Source: Planctomycetota bacterium (GTDB lineage: Bacteria > Planctomycetota > Phycisphaerae > UBA1845 > PWPN01). From it: 64,000 nucleotides of DNA. Shown here piece after piece: positions 46,480 through 54,213 of the stretch. How positions within the stretch are numbered: the stretch's first letter is position 1; each line of letters opens with the position of its first letter. Below the pieces are notes generated by a model. The model did no database searches. It saw nothing but the letters and a program-made list of their open reading frames with translations, and was not told the DNA's origin. The position numbers and the translations under genes are program-made. The DNA is taken from the NCBI GenBank assembly GCA_029550525.1, contig JAKPHF010000062.1, forward strand, positions 496,001 through 560,000, written 5' to 3'.

Positions 46480-47925
46480 TCACAGACGGGCAAACCGGCC
46501 GTTGCCGCCGTGGCCGTTGTCCTTCTGCAGCTTGCGTTTCTCGATCAGTTCCTTGGCCTTGCCGACCAGGTAGAACGAGCCGGTGATACAGATGATGTCC
46601 TCGCGGGTAACCGCTCGCTCGGCGATGTCCAACGCCTCGTCGAGCGTTTCGGCCACTTGTGCCATCTTGCCACACTGCTCGGCATATTCGGCGGCGAGGT
46701 CGACCGGATCGGCGGCCTTGGGCGAGCCGGCACTGGTGAAGATCACCTTGTCGGCACCCAGCTGAATGTGCCGGAGCATGCCCACGATGTCTTTGTCGGC
46801 GCGGGCCCCGAAAATGACCACCATGGAGTCGTACGGGATGTTCTGGCCGATCGCCCGCATGAGGGCCTCGACACTGGCGGCGTTGTGAGCGCCATCGACG
46901 AGGATGCGAGGCGAGTCATTGATGATCTCCATGCGGCCGGGCAGCCTGGCTTTGGCCAGCCCCTCAATGGCTTTCTGATCGTCGATCGGCAGACCGCGAT
47001 CCTTGAGAATGGCCATCATGCTGAGGGCCAGACCGCAGTTGACGGCCTGATGGTCGCCGGGCAGAGGCACGGCCAAATGCTCGAACCGGCAACTGCCGGC
47101 GGTGAGGCTCACTCGAGTCTGCGGCCCGCTGGCTCGCGAGGATTCGAAACGATAGCTGAACTCGATGTCCTTGCCGGTCACCATGAGCGGCGCCCCGACC
47201 TTGGCGGCCATGTCGGCCAGAACCTTGCGAACCTCATCAGCCTGCGGGACAGTCACGGCGGGAACACCGGCTTTGAAGATGCCGGCCTTCTCTTCCGCGA
47301 TCTTGGCCAGCGTGTGGCCCAACTGCTCCACGTGATCGTAGCTGATGCTGGTGATCGCACAGACCTCGGGCTTGAGCACGTTGGTGGAGTCCAGACGCCC
47401 GCCCAAGCCGGCCTCGACCACGGCGATGTCCACCTGCTGCTCGGCGAAGTACAGGAAGCCCAGGGCCGTCATGATTTCGAAAAAGGTGGGCTCGTCCTTG
47501 GCCAGCTTCTTGACTACGGGGGCGATCTTGGCCATCAGCCGGGTCATATCCGCCTCGGAGATCATCTCGTCGTTGATCTGGATCCGCTCGCGGATGTTCA
47601 TGAGGTGGGGCGAGGTGTACAGGCCGACTTTCAGGCCCGAGTTGGCCAGCATGGCGGCCAGCATGGCGGCGGTCGACCCCTTGCCCTTGGTACCGGCAAT
47701 ATGGGCGCTGCGGAACTTCTTGTGCGGGTTCCCCAGAGCGGTCAGGAGCCGGTTCATTCTTGTCAAGCTGAAATTACTCGCGTTATAGCCCACGCGAGTC
47801 ATTTTCTCGTAGTCGGTCATGCAGTTGAGAAACTGCACGGCGGATTGAAAGGTCCGGATAGTGGCGGGAGCCTTGCGGCGGCTCGTCGAATGAAAGCTCA
47901 CTGACCGTGCCATATGGGGGCTCAT
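46480..47925 (-). CDS. folC: Bifunctional folylpolyglutamate/dihydrofolate synthase
   Basis: Up to 481 residues; ATG 47925 is the first in-frame start and ATG 47913 is another. Neither has a strong ribosome-binding site. Mur-ligase motifs: P-loop HIAGTKGKGSTAAMLAAML, SPHLMNIRERIQINDEMIS, TFFEIMTALGFLYFAEQQVDIAVVEAGLGGRLDSTNV, SISYDHVEQLGHTLAKIAEEKAGIFK, and the second-domain ILVDGAHNAASVEAL. It adds glutamates to reduced folates and may also make dihydrofolate. A 5-formyl-THF cyclo-ligase lies elsewhere in the window. Confidence 0.95.
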   Translation of the reverse strand: MSPHMARSVSFHSTSRRKAPATIRTFQSAVQFLNCMTDYEKMTRVGYNASNFSLTRMNRLLTALGNPHKKFRSAHIAGTKGKGSTAAMLAAMLANSGLKVGLYTSPHLMNIRERIQINDEMISEADMTRLMAKIAPVVKKLAKDEPTFFEIMTALGFLYFAEQQVDIAVVEAGLGGRLDSTNVLKPEVCAITSISYDHVEQLGHTLAKIAEEKAGIFKAGVPAVTVPQADEVRKVLADMAAKVGAPLMVTGKDIEFSYRFESSRASGPQTRVSLTAGSCRFEHLAVPLPGDHQAVNCGLALSMMAILKDRGLPIDDQKAIEGLAKARLPGRMEIINDSPRILVDGAHNAASVEALMRAIGQNIPYDSMVVIFGARADKDIVGMLRHIQLGADKVIFTSAGSPKAADPVDLAAEYAEQCGKMAQVAETLDEALDIAERAVTREDIICITGSFYLVGKAKELIEKRKLQKDNGHGGNGRFARL

Positions 47926-48308
47926 CTTAGCAAAAAAGGTTCAAGAAATCAATCGTTGTCTGACCCGACGGGCCTGTGCGGGCATGATTGCAATGGTGGA
48001 TTTCCATCTCTATGTTCATAATACGTTTGAAATTAAGATAAGGATCGAATCTGCCTGTCCCAAATTCGATCGCATCGGCGTAGGTTCGCCCCGTTTTGTG
48101 GGGTCAGAACGCAAGTAAACGCAGTTCCTGCACAAGCTTGTTAACCCACGCAGGCAAAAAACCCGGCTTCTTTGATTCGGGTGTTGTCAGGATCGATAAT
48201 TCAGGTGTAAGATGATGGCGGACTGACGGAATGCCGTCAGCCCTGGAAGGTCAAACAAAGACCGGGTATCCCGCCTCACTCTACTTCGGCGGGGAGATAA
48301 GTTGCAGG

Positions 48309-48353
48309 GACGGGCCGAACCGGTGCCGTTTCGTCGCACCTTGGCCCGTCTTT
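48309..48353 (+). terminator. Nested hairpin followed by TTT
   Basis: Outer arms GACGGGCC/GGCCCGTC (48309-48316, 48343-48350) enclose GGTGC/GCACC (48322-48326, 48336-48340), then TTTCC. It overlaps the -35 box of the downstream promoter, so it may insulate the promoter from read-through or bind a regulator. Confidence 0.5.
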
Positions 48354-48369
48354 CCGCCGTATATATAAT
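48341..48369 (+). promoter_or_regulatory. Promoter of the S41 protease gene
   Basis: TTGGCC (4/6), exactly 17 bases, TATAAT (6/6). It is the best sigma70-type match in the window and predicts a leader of about 135 bases. Confidence 0.65.
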
Positions 48370-48510
48370 CGGCCGGATTGTCGGAATGGGAGAGACGCCG
48401 ACAGGCGCAACCTCCTGTCCCCCAGCAAAGTCCGAGACCCAGCTCATCCGGCGGCGAGGAATGACGCCAGATGGAGTCCCGCTGATTACCCTTTCATCGA
48501 AGGAGCCGAA

Positions 48511-50859
48511 ATGCGTTTGTGCCCAGAGAGATTTTTCGGGCGTTGCAGGCCTGCGGTCGTGGCTTGTCTGATCCTGTTGGTGGCCTCGCTCCCCGTTCGC
48601 GCACAGACGAACACGGACGGTGCCGCCGGCACACTGATCGGCGACGCCTCGCTGCACGCCAAGTGGGTCGAGGGTCTGCGATTGGCCCAGTCCGGCTCGT
48701 TCGACAAGGCAGCCCGCCAACTGGAGGCGATTCTCGCGGGTGGCGTCAAGGATGGCCGCGTCGAGAAGGTCAACCAGTGGCTTCATGAGCTGGCGGATCT
48801 GCAGGCGGCCAGGCGCGAGCGGGCGGAAAAGGATTATCGGCGGTACGTCGAATGGGTCCAGGCCGACATCGAAGGCCATCGCAAGGACGGTCGCCGAGGC
48901 TGGTGGCGACTGGCCGTTCTGGACTCGGCCCGGGCGTACAACTCGGCCCCGGACCGGGAGGCCTTCATCAAGGAACCTTGGTTCCAGACCGTCGTCGAAG
49001 GAGCAACGAAGGCGGCCGCCGAGTATGAGGAGAAGCATGAATGGCTCGCCGCCGCCCGCATCTACGGCCCGCTGGCCGACATGCTGCCCCAGAAGAAGGA
49101 GTTGAAGCGGGCGTTGGAGCGCTGCCAGGCACACATCCGCCTGGAACTGATGTATTCGCCCGAATCCGACTGGGAGAACGCGGTCAAGAACATTTTCCCG
49201 GGCATGGCCAAGGACGCGTTCCTGAAAATCGAGGAGCTCTACCTGAACGAGCCGTCATTCAAGGACGCTGCCATCGCCGGCCTGGAGCAGATGCTGCGGC
49301 TGGCCCGGACCGAGAAGCTCAAGAAGACTTTCCCCGGTTTGAACAACGCGGATAACGTCGAGGATTTCTGCGACCGGCTGGAAGTCCGGCTCGAACAGGT
49401 CCGCAACGCCGACGGACTCGACGCTGAGGGCCTGATCACGATCTTCGATCGCGTGCTGACCATCAATCGCGAGATCGATCTGTTGCCGCAGACGGTGGTC
49501 ATCTACGAGTTCGTGCACGGCGCGCTGCAGCCGCTGGACCCGTTCAGCGACATGTTGTGGCCGGCCGACATTCTTGAGTTCAACAAGCACACGCAAGGCC
49601 GCTTCAGCGGCGTGGGCATCCAGATCCGCAAAGGCCCGGGCGAGCCGATCAAAGTGGTGTCGCCGCTGGACGATACGCCCGCGTACCGCAAGGGGATTCA
49701 ACCCGGCGACCAGATCACCGAGATCAACGGCGAGCCCACCGACAAGATCACCATCAACGAAGCGGTCCGTCGCATCACGGGTCCGCCGGGCACGACGGTG
49801 ACGCTCACCATCAAGCGGGTGGGCGTGGACAAGCCGTTCCAGGTCAAGCTCGAACGCCAGGAGATCACCATCTTCACCATCAAGGGATTCGAGCGGAAAG
49901 AGGACGGCCACTGGAACTACATGATCGCGCCCGAACAGGGTATCGCTTACGTGCGGATGACCAACTTCACGGAACGCACGATCGACGAGTTGAAGGACGT
50001 CCTCAAGCAGCTCCGAGATCAGGAGAAGATGCGAGGCCTCATCTTCGACCTCCGCGGCAATCCGGGCGGTCCGCTCAAGGCGGCGGTGGATGTGACCGAC
50101 CTGTTCCTCGACGGGAACAAGAAGATCGTCTCGACCAAGGATCGCGGTGGCCAGATGTGGTCGAAGTCGTCCACCGACGACGCCAAGTTCAGCGACTTCC
50201 CGCTCATTATCCTAATCGACGAGACCACGGCCAGCGCGTCGGAGATCGTGAGCGGCGCTCTGCAGATCCACAAGCGAGCATTGATTCTGGGCGAGCGAAG
50301 CTACGGCAAGGGGAGCGTGCAGCAGGTCCTGCCGCTGAATCGCAGCAACATGGCGTTCCTGAAGCTCACGACCGCTCACTACTACCTGCCGAACGGCCGC
50401 TGCCTGCACCGCGAGGAAGACGCCACCACCTGGGGTGTCGATCCCGACGTGCATGTCCGGCTTGTGCCCAAGGAGTTCGTCAGGATGAATGAACTGCGGC
50501 TCAAGAAGGACATCCTCAAGGGCCGTAACCAGAGCTCGCTGTCCGAAGACGAGCTCAAGGCAGTCACCGACTACAGCAACACCAACAAGGAAGAGGACGA
50601 ATCGGCGAAAGAATCCGACGAGAGCGAGGAAACGAAACCGGCCGAAACGGACAGCGACGAGGTGGATGAGTCCAAGCTGGATCCGCCGCGGAAGGACGAA
50701 AACGACTTCCCGGCCATCGATCCGCAGTTGGAGGTGGCGCTGAGCCTGATGCGGATACGGCTGGAGTCCGGGCTGGACTGGCTGCAGCCGGACACCGAGC
50801 AGATCGCTCGGACACCGGGTGATCCGATCGCCGCCACACCGGCCGCGGCCGCTAAGTAA
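48511..50859 (+). CDS. Periplasmic S41 carboxyl-terminal processing protease
   Basis: 782 residues; AAGGAG is placed six bases before ATG 48511. A signal peptide (AVVACLILLVASLPVRA-Q) is followed by about 290 residues of helical, TPR-like sequence. A PDZ domain follows (about 365-455, RFSGVGIQIRKGPGEPIKVVSPLDDTPAYRKGIQPGDQITEINGEP), then the S41 catalytic core: IAYVRMTNFTE, GLIFDLRGNPGGPLKAAVDVTDLFLD, nucleophile in DETTASASEIVSGALQ, and the Lys in ILGERSYGKGSVQQVLPL. The tail is acidic and Glu/Ser/Asp-rich (residues about 690-745). It cleaves C-terminal segments of envelope proteins. The N-terminal extension is far longer than in Prc/CtpA relatives and is probably a substrate-recruiting or adaptor-like region. 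Confidence 0.92.
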   Translation: MRLCPERFFGRCRPAVVACLILLVASLPVRAQTNTDGAAGTLIGDASLHAKWVEGLRLAQSGSFDKAARQLEAILAGGVKDGRVEKVNQWLHELADLQAARRERAEKDYRRYVEWVQADIEGHRKDGRRGWWRLAVLDSARAYNSAPDREAFIKEPWFQTVVEGATKAAAEYEEKHEWLAAARIYGPLADMLPQKKELKRALERCQAHIRLELMYSPESDWENAVKNIFPGMAKDAFLKIEELYLNEPSFKDAAIAGLEQMLRLARTEKLKKTFPGLNNADNVEDFCDRLEVRLEQVRNADGLDAEGLITIFDRVLTINREIDLLPQTVVIYEFVHGALQPLDPFSDMLWPADILEFNKHTQGRFSGVGIQIRKGPGEPIKVVSPLDDTPAYRKGIQPGDQITEINGEPTDKITINEAVRRITGPPGTTVTLTIKRVGVDKPFQVKLERQEITIFTIKGFERKEDGHWNYMIAPEQGIAYVRMTNFTERTIDELKDVLKQLRDQEKMRGLIFDLRGNPGGPLKAAVDVTDLFLDGNKKIVSTKDRGGQMWSKSSTDDAKFSDFPLIILIDETTASASEIVSGALQIHKRALILGERSYGKGSVQQVLPLNRSNMAFLKLTTAHYYLPNGRCLHREEDATTWGVDPDVHVRLVPKEFVRMNELRLKKDILKGRNQSSLSEDELKAVTDYSNTNKEEDESAKESDESEETKPAETDSDEVDESKLDPPRKDENDFPAIDPQLEVALSLMRIRLESGLDWLQPDTEQIARTPGDPIAATPAAAAK

Positions 50860-50955
50860 GCTCAGCTATTCGCTTTCGGCCACGAGGGTCAACCAGGCGG
50901 AAGCTACCGAATACGTGTCCGCCGTCCTGCACTTGGCTCATGCGACCGGTCCTAT

Positions 50956-50991
50956 CCATCGGGGGCGGGCAAGATGCCCGCCCCACGATGG
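50956..50991. terminator. Long GC hairpin downstream of the S41 protease gene
   Basis: CCATCG plus GGGGCGGGCA, loop AGA, TGCCCGCCCC, one bulged A, CGATGG: ten uninterrupted pairs and six more. It has no U tract, so it is a transcript-stabilising or factor-assisted end rather than a classical terminator. The core word GGCGGGCA-AGA-TGCCCG recurs at 55958-55976, and a variant at 35476-35494. Confidence 0.5.
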
Positions 50992-51078
50992 AGCAAGCAA
51001 GCCGGTTCCTGCGCGCCGGCAAGAGTCAGCGCCAATCCACGTCAGGCGTTACGAGAGAACGGGTGAACTGACGAAGGG

Positions 51079-51128
51079 ATGAAACGGCAGGGTCAAGCCC
51101 ACCGCTCGCCGAGCACATCGAGCATCAA
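51079..51128. repeat. Dispersed REP-like element, copy C
   Basis: ATGAAACGGCAGGGTCAAGC continues as CCACCGCTCGC-GAGCACATCGA. It is the same order of words as copy A at 30378-30426, with the stem weakened by two changes. Confidence 0.65.
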
Positions 51129-51186
51129 TCAGGGAAGAAGACTTTGCCGGCGGATACCTGCCCCCGCGGAATCAACACGCCGCTCA

Positions 51187-51216
51187 TGGCTCAAAGCTCA
51201 GAGCTGAAAGCTACGC
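51187..51216. repeat. Degenerate heptad repeat (AGCTCAN type) after the STAS gene
   Basis: Units GGCTCAA, AGCTCAG, AGCTGAA, AGCTACG, ending directly at the stop codon of the minus-strand gene. Confidence 0.75.
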
Positions 51217-51558
51217 TCACTTGCCGTCGAGGTGGAGGCTGGCCAGGCCGCTGGCCACGTCGTCGTACACTTCGAAGATCTTGTCCAGACCGGTAACCAG
51301 GAACACGCCCCAGACGTGCGTGCTGACGGCACAGATTTTGAGTTTGCCCTGACGGTTGACGGTGAGGAGCTTGCGCAGCTTGAGCAGCTTGGCGATGTTC
51401 GACGAGTTGACGAACGTGACGTTCTGGAAATTGAGCACCACGTTCAGCCCCTCACGGGCCTCGACGGCCTCGAGGACGGCGTTCATGTCGTCCGTGAACT
51501 GGGGGTCATCGGCCAGCTCCACGAGTAGAACGTTCTCCGACCAGTTCTCGATGGGCAT
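51217..51558 (-). CDS. STAS-domain anti-sigma factor antagonist-like protein
   Basis: 113 residues, a single STAS domain: VLLVELADDPQFTDDMNAVLEAVEAREGLNVVLNFQNVTFVNSSNIAKLLKLRKLL, with Ser-Ser at the position where SpoIIAA-type proteins are phosphorylated, then KLKICAVSTHVWGVFLVTGLDKIFEVYDDV. Such proteins bind anti-sigma kinases in partner-switching cascades. No RsbW-like kinase or sigma factor is adjacent, so the partner is unknown. The stop abuts a heptad array. Confidence 0.88.
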   Translation of the reverse strand: MPIENWSENVLLVELADDPQFTDDMNAVLEAVEAREGLNVVLNFQNVTFVNSSNIAKLLKLRKLLTVNRQGKLKICAVSTHVWGVFLVTGLDKIFEVYDDVASGLASLHLDGK

Positions 51559-51784
51559 GTTCTCGCTCGGCGATTCCTCTGTGCGTTCTGATAATCCGAT
51601 CCGGTCTGCAATCTAACGGGGGAGCGGGGCCATTGTCAACGCGAGGAGCGGCCAGCACGCGAGCCTATGGGCCGGCCTGACTGCAACGCATGGGATTCCG
51701 TCCGGGCGCACCGCCGGAATCACACCGAGCCGATGCAATAATCCCCCGCCCGCGTTCTCGGACGCGAGCAGTTGAGCCGATCGT

Positions 51785-52897
51785 TCACAGGAGCCGAACA
51801 AGCAGGTTGCGGTCGAGGCACTGCTGCTTGACGATTGCGTCGATGTCGGCGAGGAATCGCTGGCCGTCGGTGTTATAGCCGGCCGTGGGACGCAGGTCGG
51901 GAATCAGTCCGCGCCAGTACCGGTTGAAGCAGATCATGAGCAATTCGCGGATGTACTTGCTGAAGATGCTCGCCAGGGCGACGGGCATTTGGCACGCCTC
52001 GCCGTCCACCACGAAGCGGATCGTCCAGGGAATACCCGACCGGGTGATCCGGTAGCCGCTGTGCTCGGGCGATTCTTCGAGGACCGTGAACTCGGCCTCG
52101 GGCCAGGCGTTCATGAGCGGCTTGAGATACGCCATGCGTCCGCCATGACGATCGGCCCAGATCCAAAGCGGCCGCGAACCCACGCGTTCGGCGATGCGGT
52201 GGATGAGCCGCATATTCTGCTGAAACAGCACGACGGCCTTGTTGTGCGTGGCCGAGACAAGTTGGTTGTAATCGCCCTCGCAGAGCACTTCGACCCACGC
52301 ACCGCGAAAACGGACTCCGTTTTTCGCCAGGTCGGCGGCCAGTGAGTTGCACTGGACGGCCACGTCGTCGGCTGAACACTCGACCGGCAGGGGCAACTCG
52401 GCCTGATGGTACCAGGGATACCGGCTGAGCCGATCGACGACGTGGGGGCAGACGATCTTCAGGAGCGAGATCAGGCTGGCCGGATGGCGATCGGCCTGAG
52501 CGAGAAACGTGAAGACGGCCCGCTCGAGCAGCGCAACTCCGTACTGCGTGTCCACCCGCGCGTGCAACACTTTGCTGTCGCACACCGCCAGGCGCGGATT
52601 TTTCTTGGCCGGCTTCTTGATCACGCTGCGGCGCAGGCACTTCCAGAGGTCGGGGCCGAGCGTCTCGTCCTTGCACGTTTCGAGCAGTTCAGCCGGCACG
52701 TCGAACGCGGTAGCCGACACGACCAGCGGGCCGAGCAATGGCCCATACCCCGCCTCGTCGATGCCGACGATGGTCACGGTGCCGTCGGAGTTGATGGGAC
52801 ACTCGCCGGTCATGGTCTCCACGTCCGAAGCCGGCGCGTCACACGCGACACGGCCCGACAGGTCGCGGGGCAGACGATCTGCCCCGCGAAGCTCCAT
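51785..52897 (-). CDS. Diverged RNase HII-like protein
   Basis: 370 residues from ATG 52897; ATG 52813 is an alternative that starts nearer the domain. The opening TVTIVGIDEAGYGPLLGPLVVSA corresponds to the RNase HII IxGxDEAGRGPxxGPxV motif with Tyr in place of Arg. Further matches are VCDSKVL for DSKxL and VALASIFSKYIRELLM for the AS.IAK-type helix. A metal-binding Asp may lie in WIWADRHGGRMAYL. About 130 extra residues sit between these motifs, making it much longer than RNase HII (about 200). RNase HII removes ribonucleotides from DNA. Whether this one cuts the same substrate is open. The ATG follows the pfkB stop by one base (TAA-A-ATG), so the two are coupled. Confidence 0.65.
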   Translation of the reverse strand: MELRGADRLPRDLSGRVACDAPASDVETMTGECPINSDGTVTIVGIDEAGYGPLLGPLVVSATAFDVPAELLETCKDETLGPDLWKCLRRSVIKKPAKKNPRLAVCDSKVLHARVDTQYGVALLERAVFTFLAQADRHPASLISLLKIVCPHVVDRLSRYPWYHQAELPLPVECSADDVAVQCNSLAADLAKNGVRFRGAWVEVLCEGDYNQLVSATHNKAVVLFQQNMRLIHRIAERVGSRPLWIWADRHGGRMAYLKPLMNAWPEAEFTVLEESPEHSGYRITRSGIPWTIRFVVDGEACQMPVALASIFSKYIRELLMICFNRYWRGLIPDLRPTAGYNTDGQRFLADIDAIVKQQCLDRNLLVRLL

Positions 52898-52898
52898 T

Positions 52899-53978
52899 TT
52901 ACCGCGAGATTTCCTTGCTTTCGCTCACGCGGTCGAAGTACATGCCCACGTTCCAGGCCGGGCCCATGTCGCCCACCGTTTTCTGGGCGGCGATGGCGGC
53001 GCGGTTGCCGAGATCCAGTCCGAACTTCACGCGGGTAGCCAGGTCCAACTTGTCGTTGATCGATCCGTCTCGCTGCAGACCGAGGTAGCCCGCGATCAGG
53101 CCCGCGCTGCACGAGTCGCCGGCTCCGGGGCGGTCGAGGATGACGTAGTCGAACACATCGCCGACGATGTACTGGCCGTCGGGCAGGAGAGCGGCACTGG
53201 TCCACACGCCGGTCTCGTTGGTGATGCGTTTGCGGATGGTGAGCACGTACAGCTCGCAGTTGTTGCTGTACTTGGCCTTGAGGGCTTCGAGCACCTGCTT
53301 GCTGCGGCTGACCAGCACGTCCATGGGCGACTCGTCGTCCACGCCGCAGTCAATCTTGAACACCGTGCGGGCGTCGGTTTCGGTGGTGATCAGCGCGGTG
53401 ATCAAGCCGTTCCGGAGATAGCCGTCCAGGCACTTGAACGCGTCGGCAGGGCTCCACAGCTTCTTACGGAAGTTCACGTCAAAGAACACGGGCACGTTGT
53501 TCTTCTTCGCCCGCTCGAGTGCCAACTGCGTATTCTTCTCGCACTTGGCGTTGAGAGCCGGCGCGATGCCGCTGATGAACAAGGCCGAGGCGTTGTCGAG
53601 CGGCGCGAAGAGCGACTCATCCGGTTCGAGTTGCGTGATGGCCGAGCCCGCCCGGTCGTAATCGACGCGGGCGACGATGGGCCCGATGCCCTGCTCGAGG
53701 TAGTACACGCCGTTGCGAGCGTTCTTCATCCACCGCACGTGCGAGAGATCCACGCCGTACTTCATCATGTCGGCCACGAGCAGCCGCCCGCCCAGATCGT
53801 CGTTCAGGGCAGTGATGATCGCCCCGCGCAACTGCGGCGAGAACTGGGACACCTTGGCACAGACGTTGGCTTCGGAGCCGCCCGCGGAAATCTGGATGGT
53901 GTTCGAATCGCCGAACGCCTGCGAACCGATGGGCGACAGGCGAACCATTACTTCACCGAAACCAAAAACCGTCTTCAT
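52899..53978 (-). CDS. PfkB-family sugar kinase (2-keto-3-deoxygluconate kinase-like)
   Basis: 359 residues with AAGGA seven bases before ATG 53978. PfkB signatures: FGFGEVMVRLSP, SAGGSEANVCAKVSQF, ALNDDLGGRLLVADMMKYGVDLSHV, PVFFDVNFRKKLWSPADA and the C-terminal DRPGAGDSCSAGLIAGYL with the catalytic Asp. The FDxNxRxxLW motif is typical of KDG kinases, which phosphorylate 2-keto-3-deoxygluconate from uronate and pectin breakdown. A middle insert (DARTVFKIDCGVDDESPMDVLV) is longer than usual. The neighbouring rhamnulokinase supports use of plant or algal polysaccharide sugars. Confidence 0.88.
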   Translation of the reverse strand: MKTVFGFGEVMVRLSPIGSQAFGDSNTIQISAGGSEANVCAKVSQFSPQLRGAIITALNDDLGGRLLVADMMKYGVDLSHVRWMKNARNGVYYLEQGIGPIVARVDYDRAGSAITQLEPDESLFAPLDNASALFISGIAPALNAKCEKNTQLALERAKKNNVPVFFDVNFRKKLWSPADAFKCLDGYLRNGLITALITTETDARTVFKIDCGVDDESPMDVLVSRSKQVLEALKAKYSNNCELYVLTIRKRITNETGVWTSAALLPDGQYIVGDVFDYVILDRPGAGDSCSAGLIAGYLGLQRDGSINDKLDLATRVKFGLDLGNRAAIAAQKTVGDMGPAWNVGMYFDRVSESKEISR

Positions 53979-53989
53979 AAGTGTGTCCT

Positions 53990-54085
53990 TTGTCAGTGAT
54001 CAGTCCCCTGTACAGTGGCCAGTTGTCCGTTGTCAGTTGTCAGTTGATGGATTCGTGGTCCTTTGTCCGTTGTGGGTTGCGGTTG
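53990..54085. repeat. Degenerate heptad repeat (CAGTTGT type) upstream of pfkB
   Basis: Units CAGTTGT, CCGTTGT, CAGTTGT, CAGTTGA around 54021-54047, with related but weaker units on both sides (CAGTGAT; CCGTTGT, GGGTTGC). It lies in the gap after rhaB and before pfkB. Confidence 0.75.
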
Positions 54086-54184
54086 ATATGCGGTGTTTGC
54101 GGTTACGCACCTTTCGGCGCACAAACTGCAGGACAGTGACTACCGCATTTCCACCACTGACTCCAAGGACCAATGGCCCGACCC

Positions 54185-54213
54185 CTGGCCACTGACAACT
54201 GACCACGAACTAC
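54185..54213. repeat. Degenerate heptad repeat (CAACTGA type) after rhaB
   Basis: Units GGCCACT, GACAACT, GACCACG, AACTACT ending at the rhaB stop codon. It is the reverse-complement word of the array at 53990-54085. Confidence 0.7.

Larger units (their letters stand above)
47926..48510. other. Divergent intergenic region between folC and the S41 protease
   Basis: About 585 bases, AT-richer than its surroundings near 47930-48060. It contains a seven-base perfect stem CTGACGG-AATG-CCGTCAG (48223-48240), the nested hairpin at 48309-48350 and a consensus promoter. No gene seen. Confidence 0.5.
50860..51216. other. Intergenic region with strong hairpin and repeats
   Basis: About 357 bases between convergent genes. 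It has a 16-pair hairpin (50956-50991), REP-like copy C and a heptad array. No gene. Confidence 0.55.

Noticed and set aside
46510-47904. 464-residue plus-strand frame
   Set aside because: Antisense shadow of folC.
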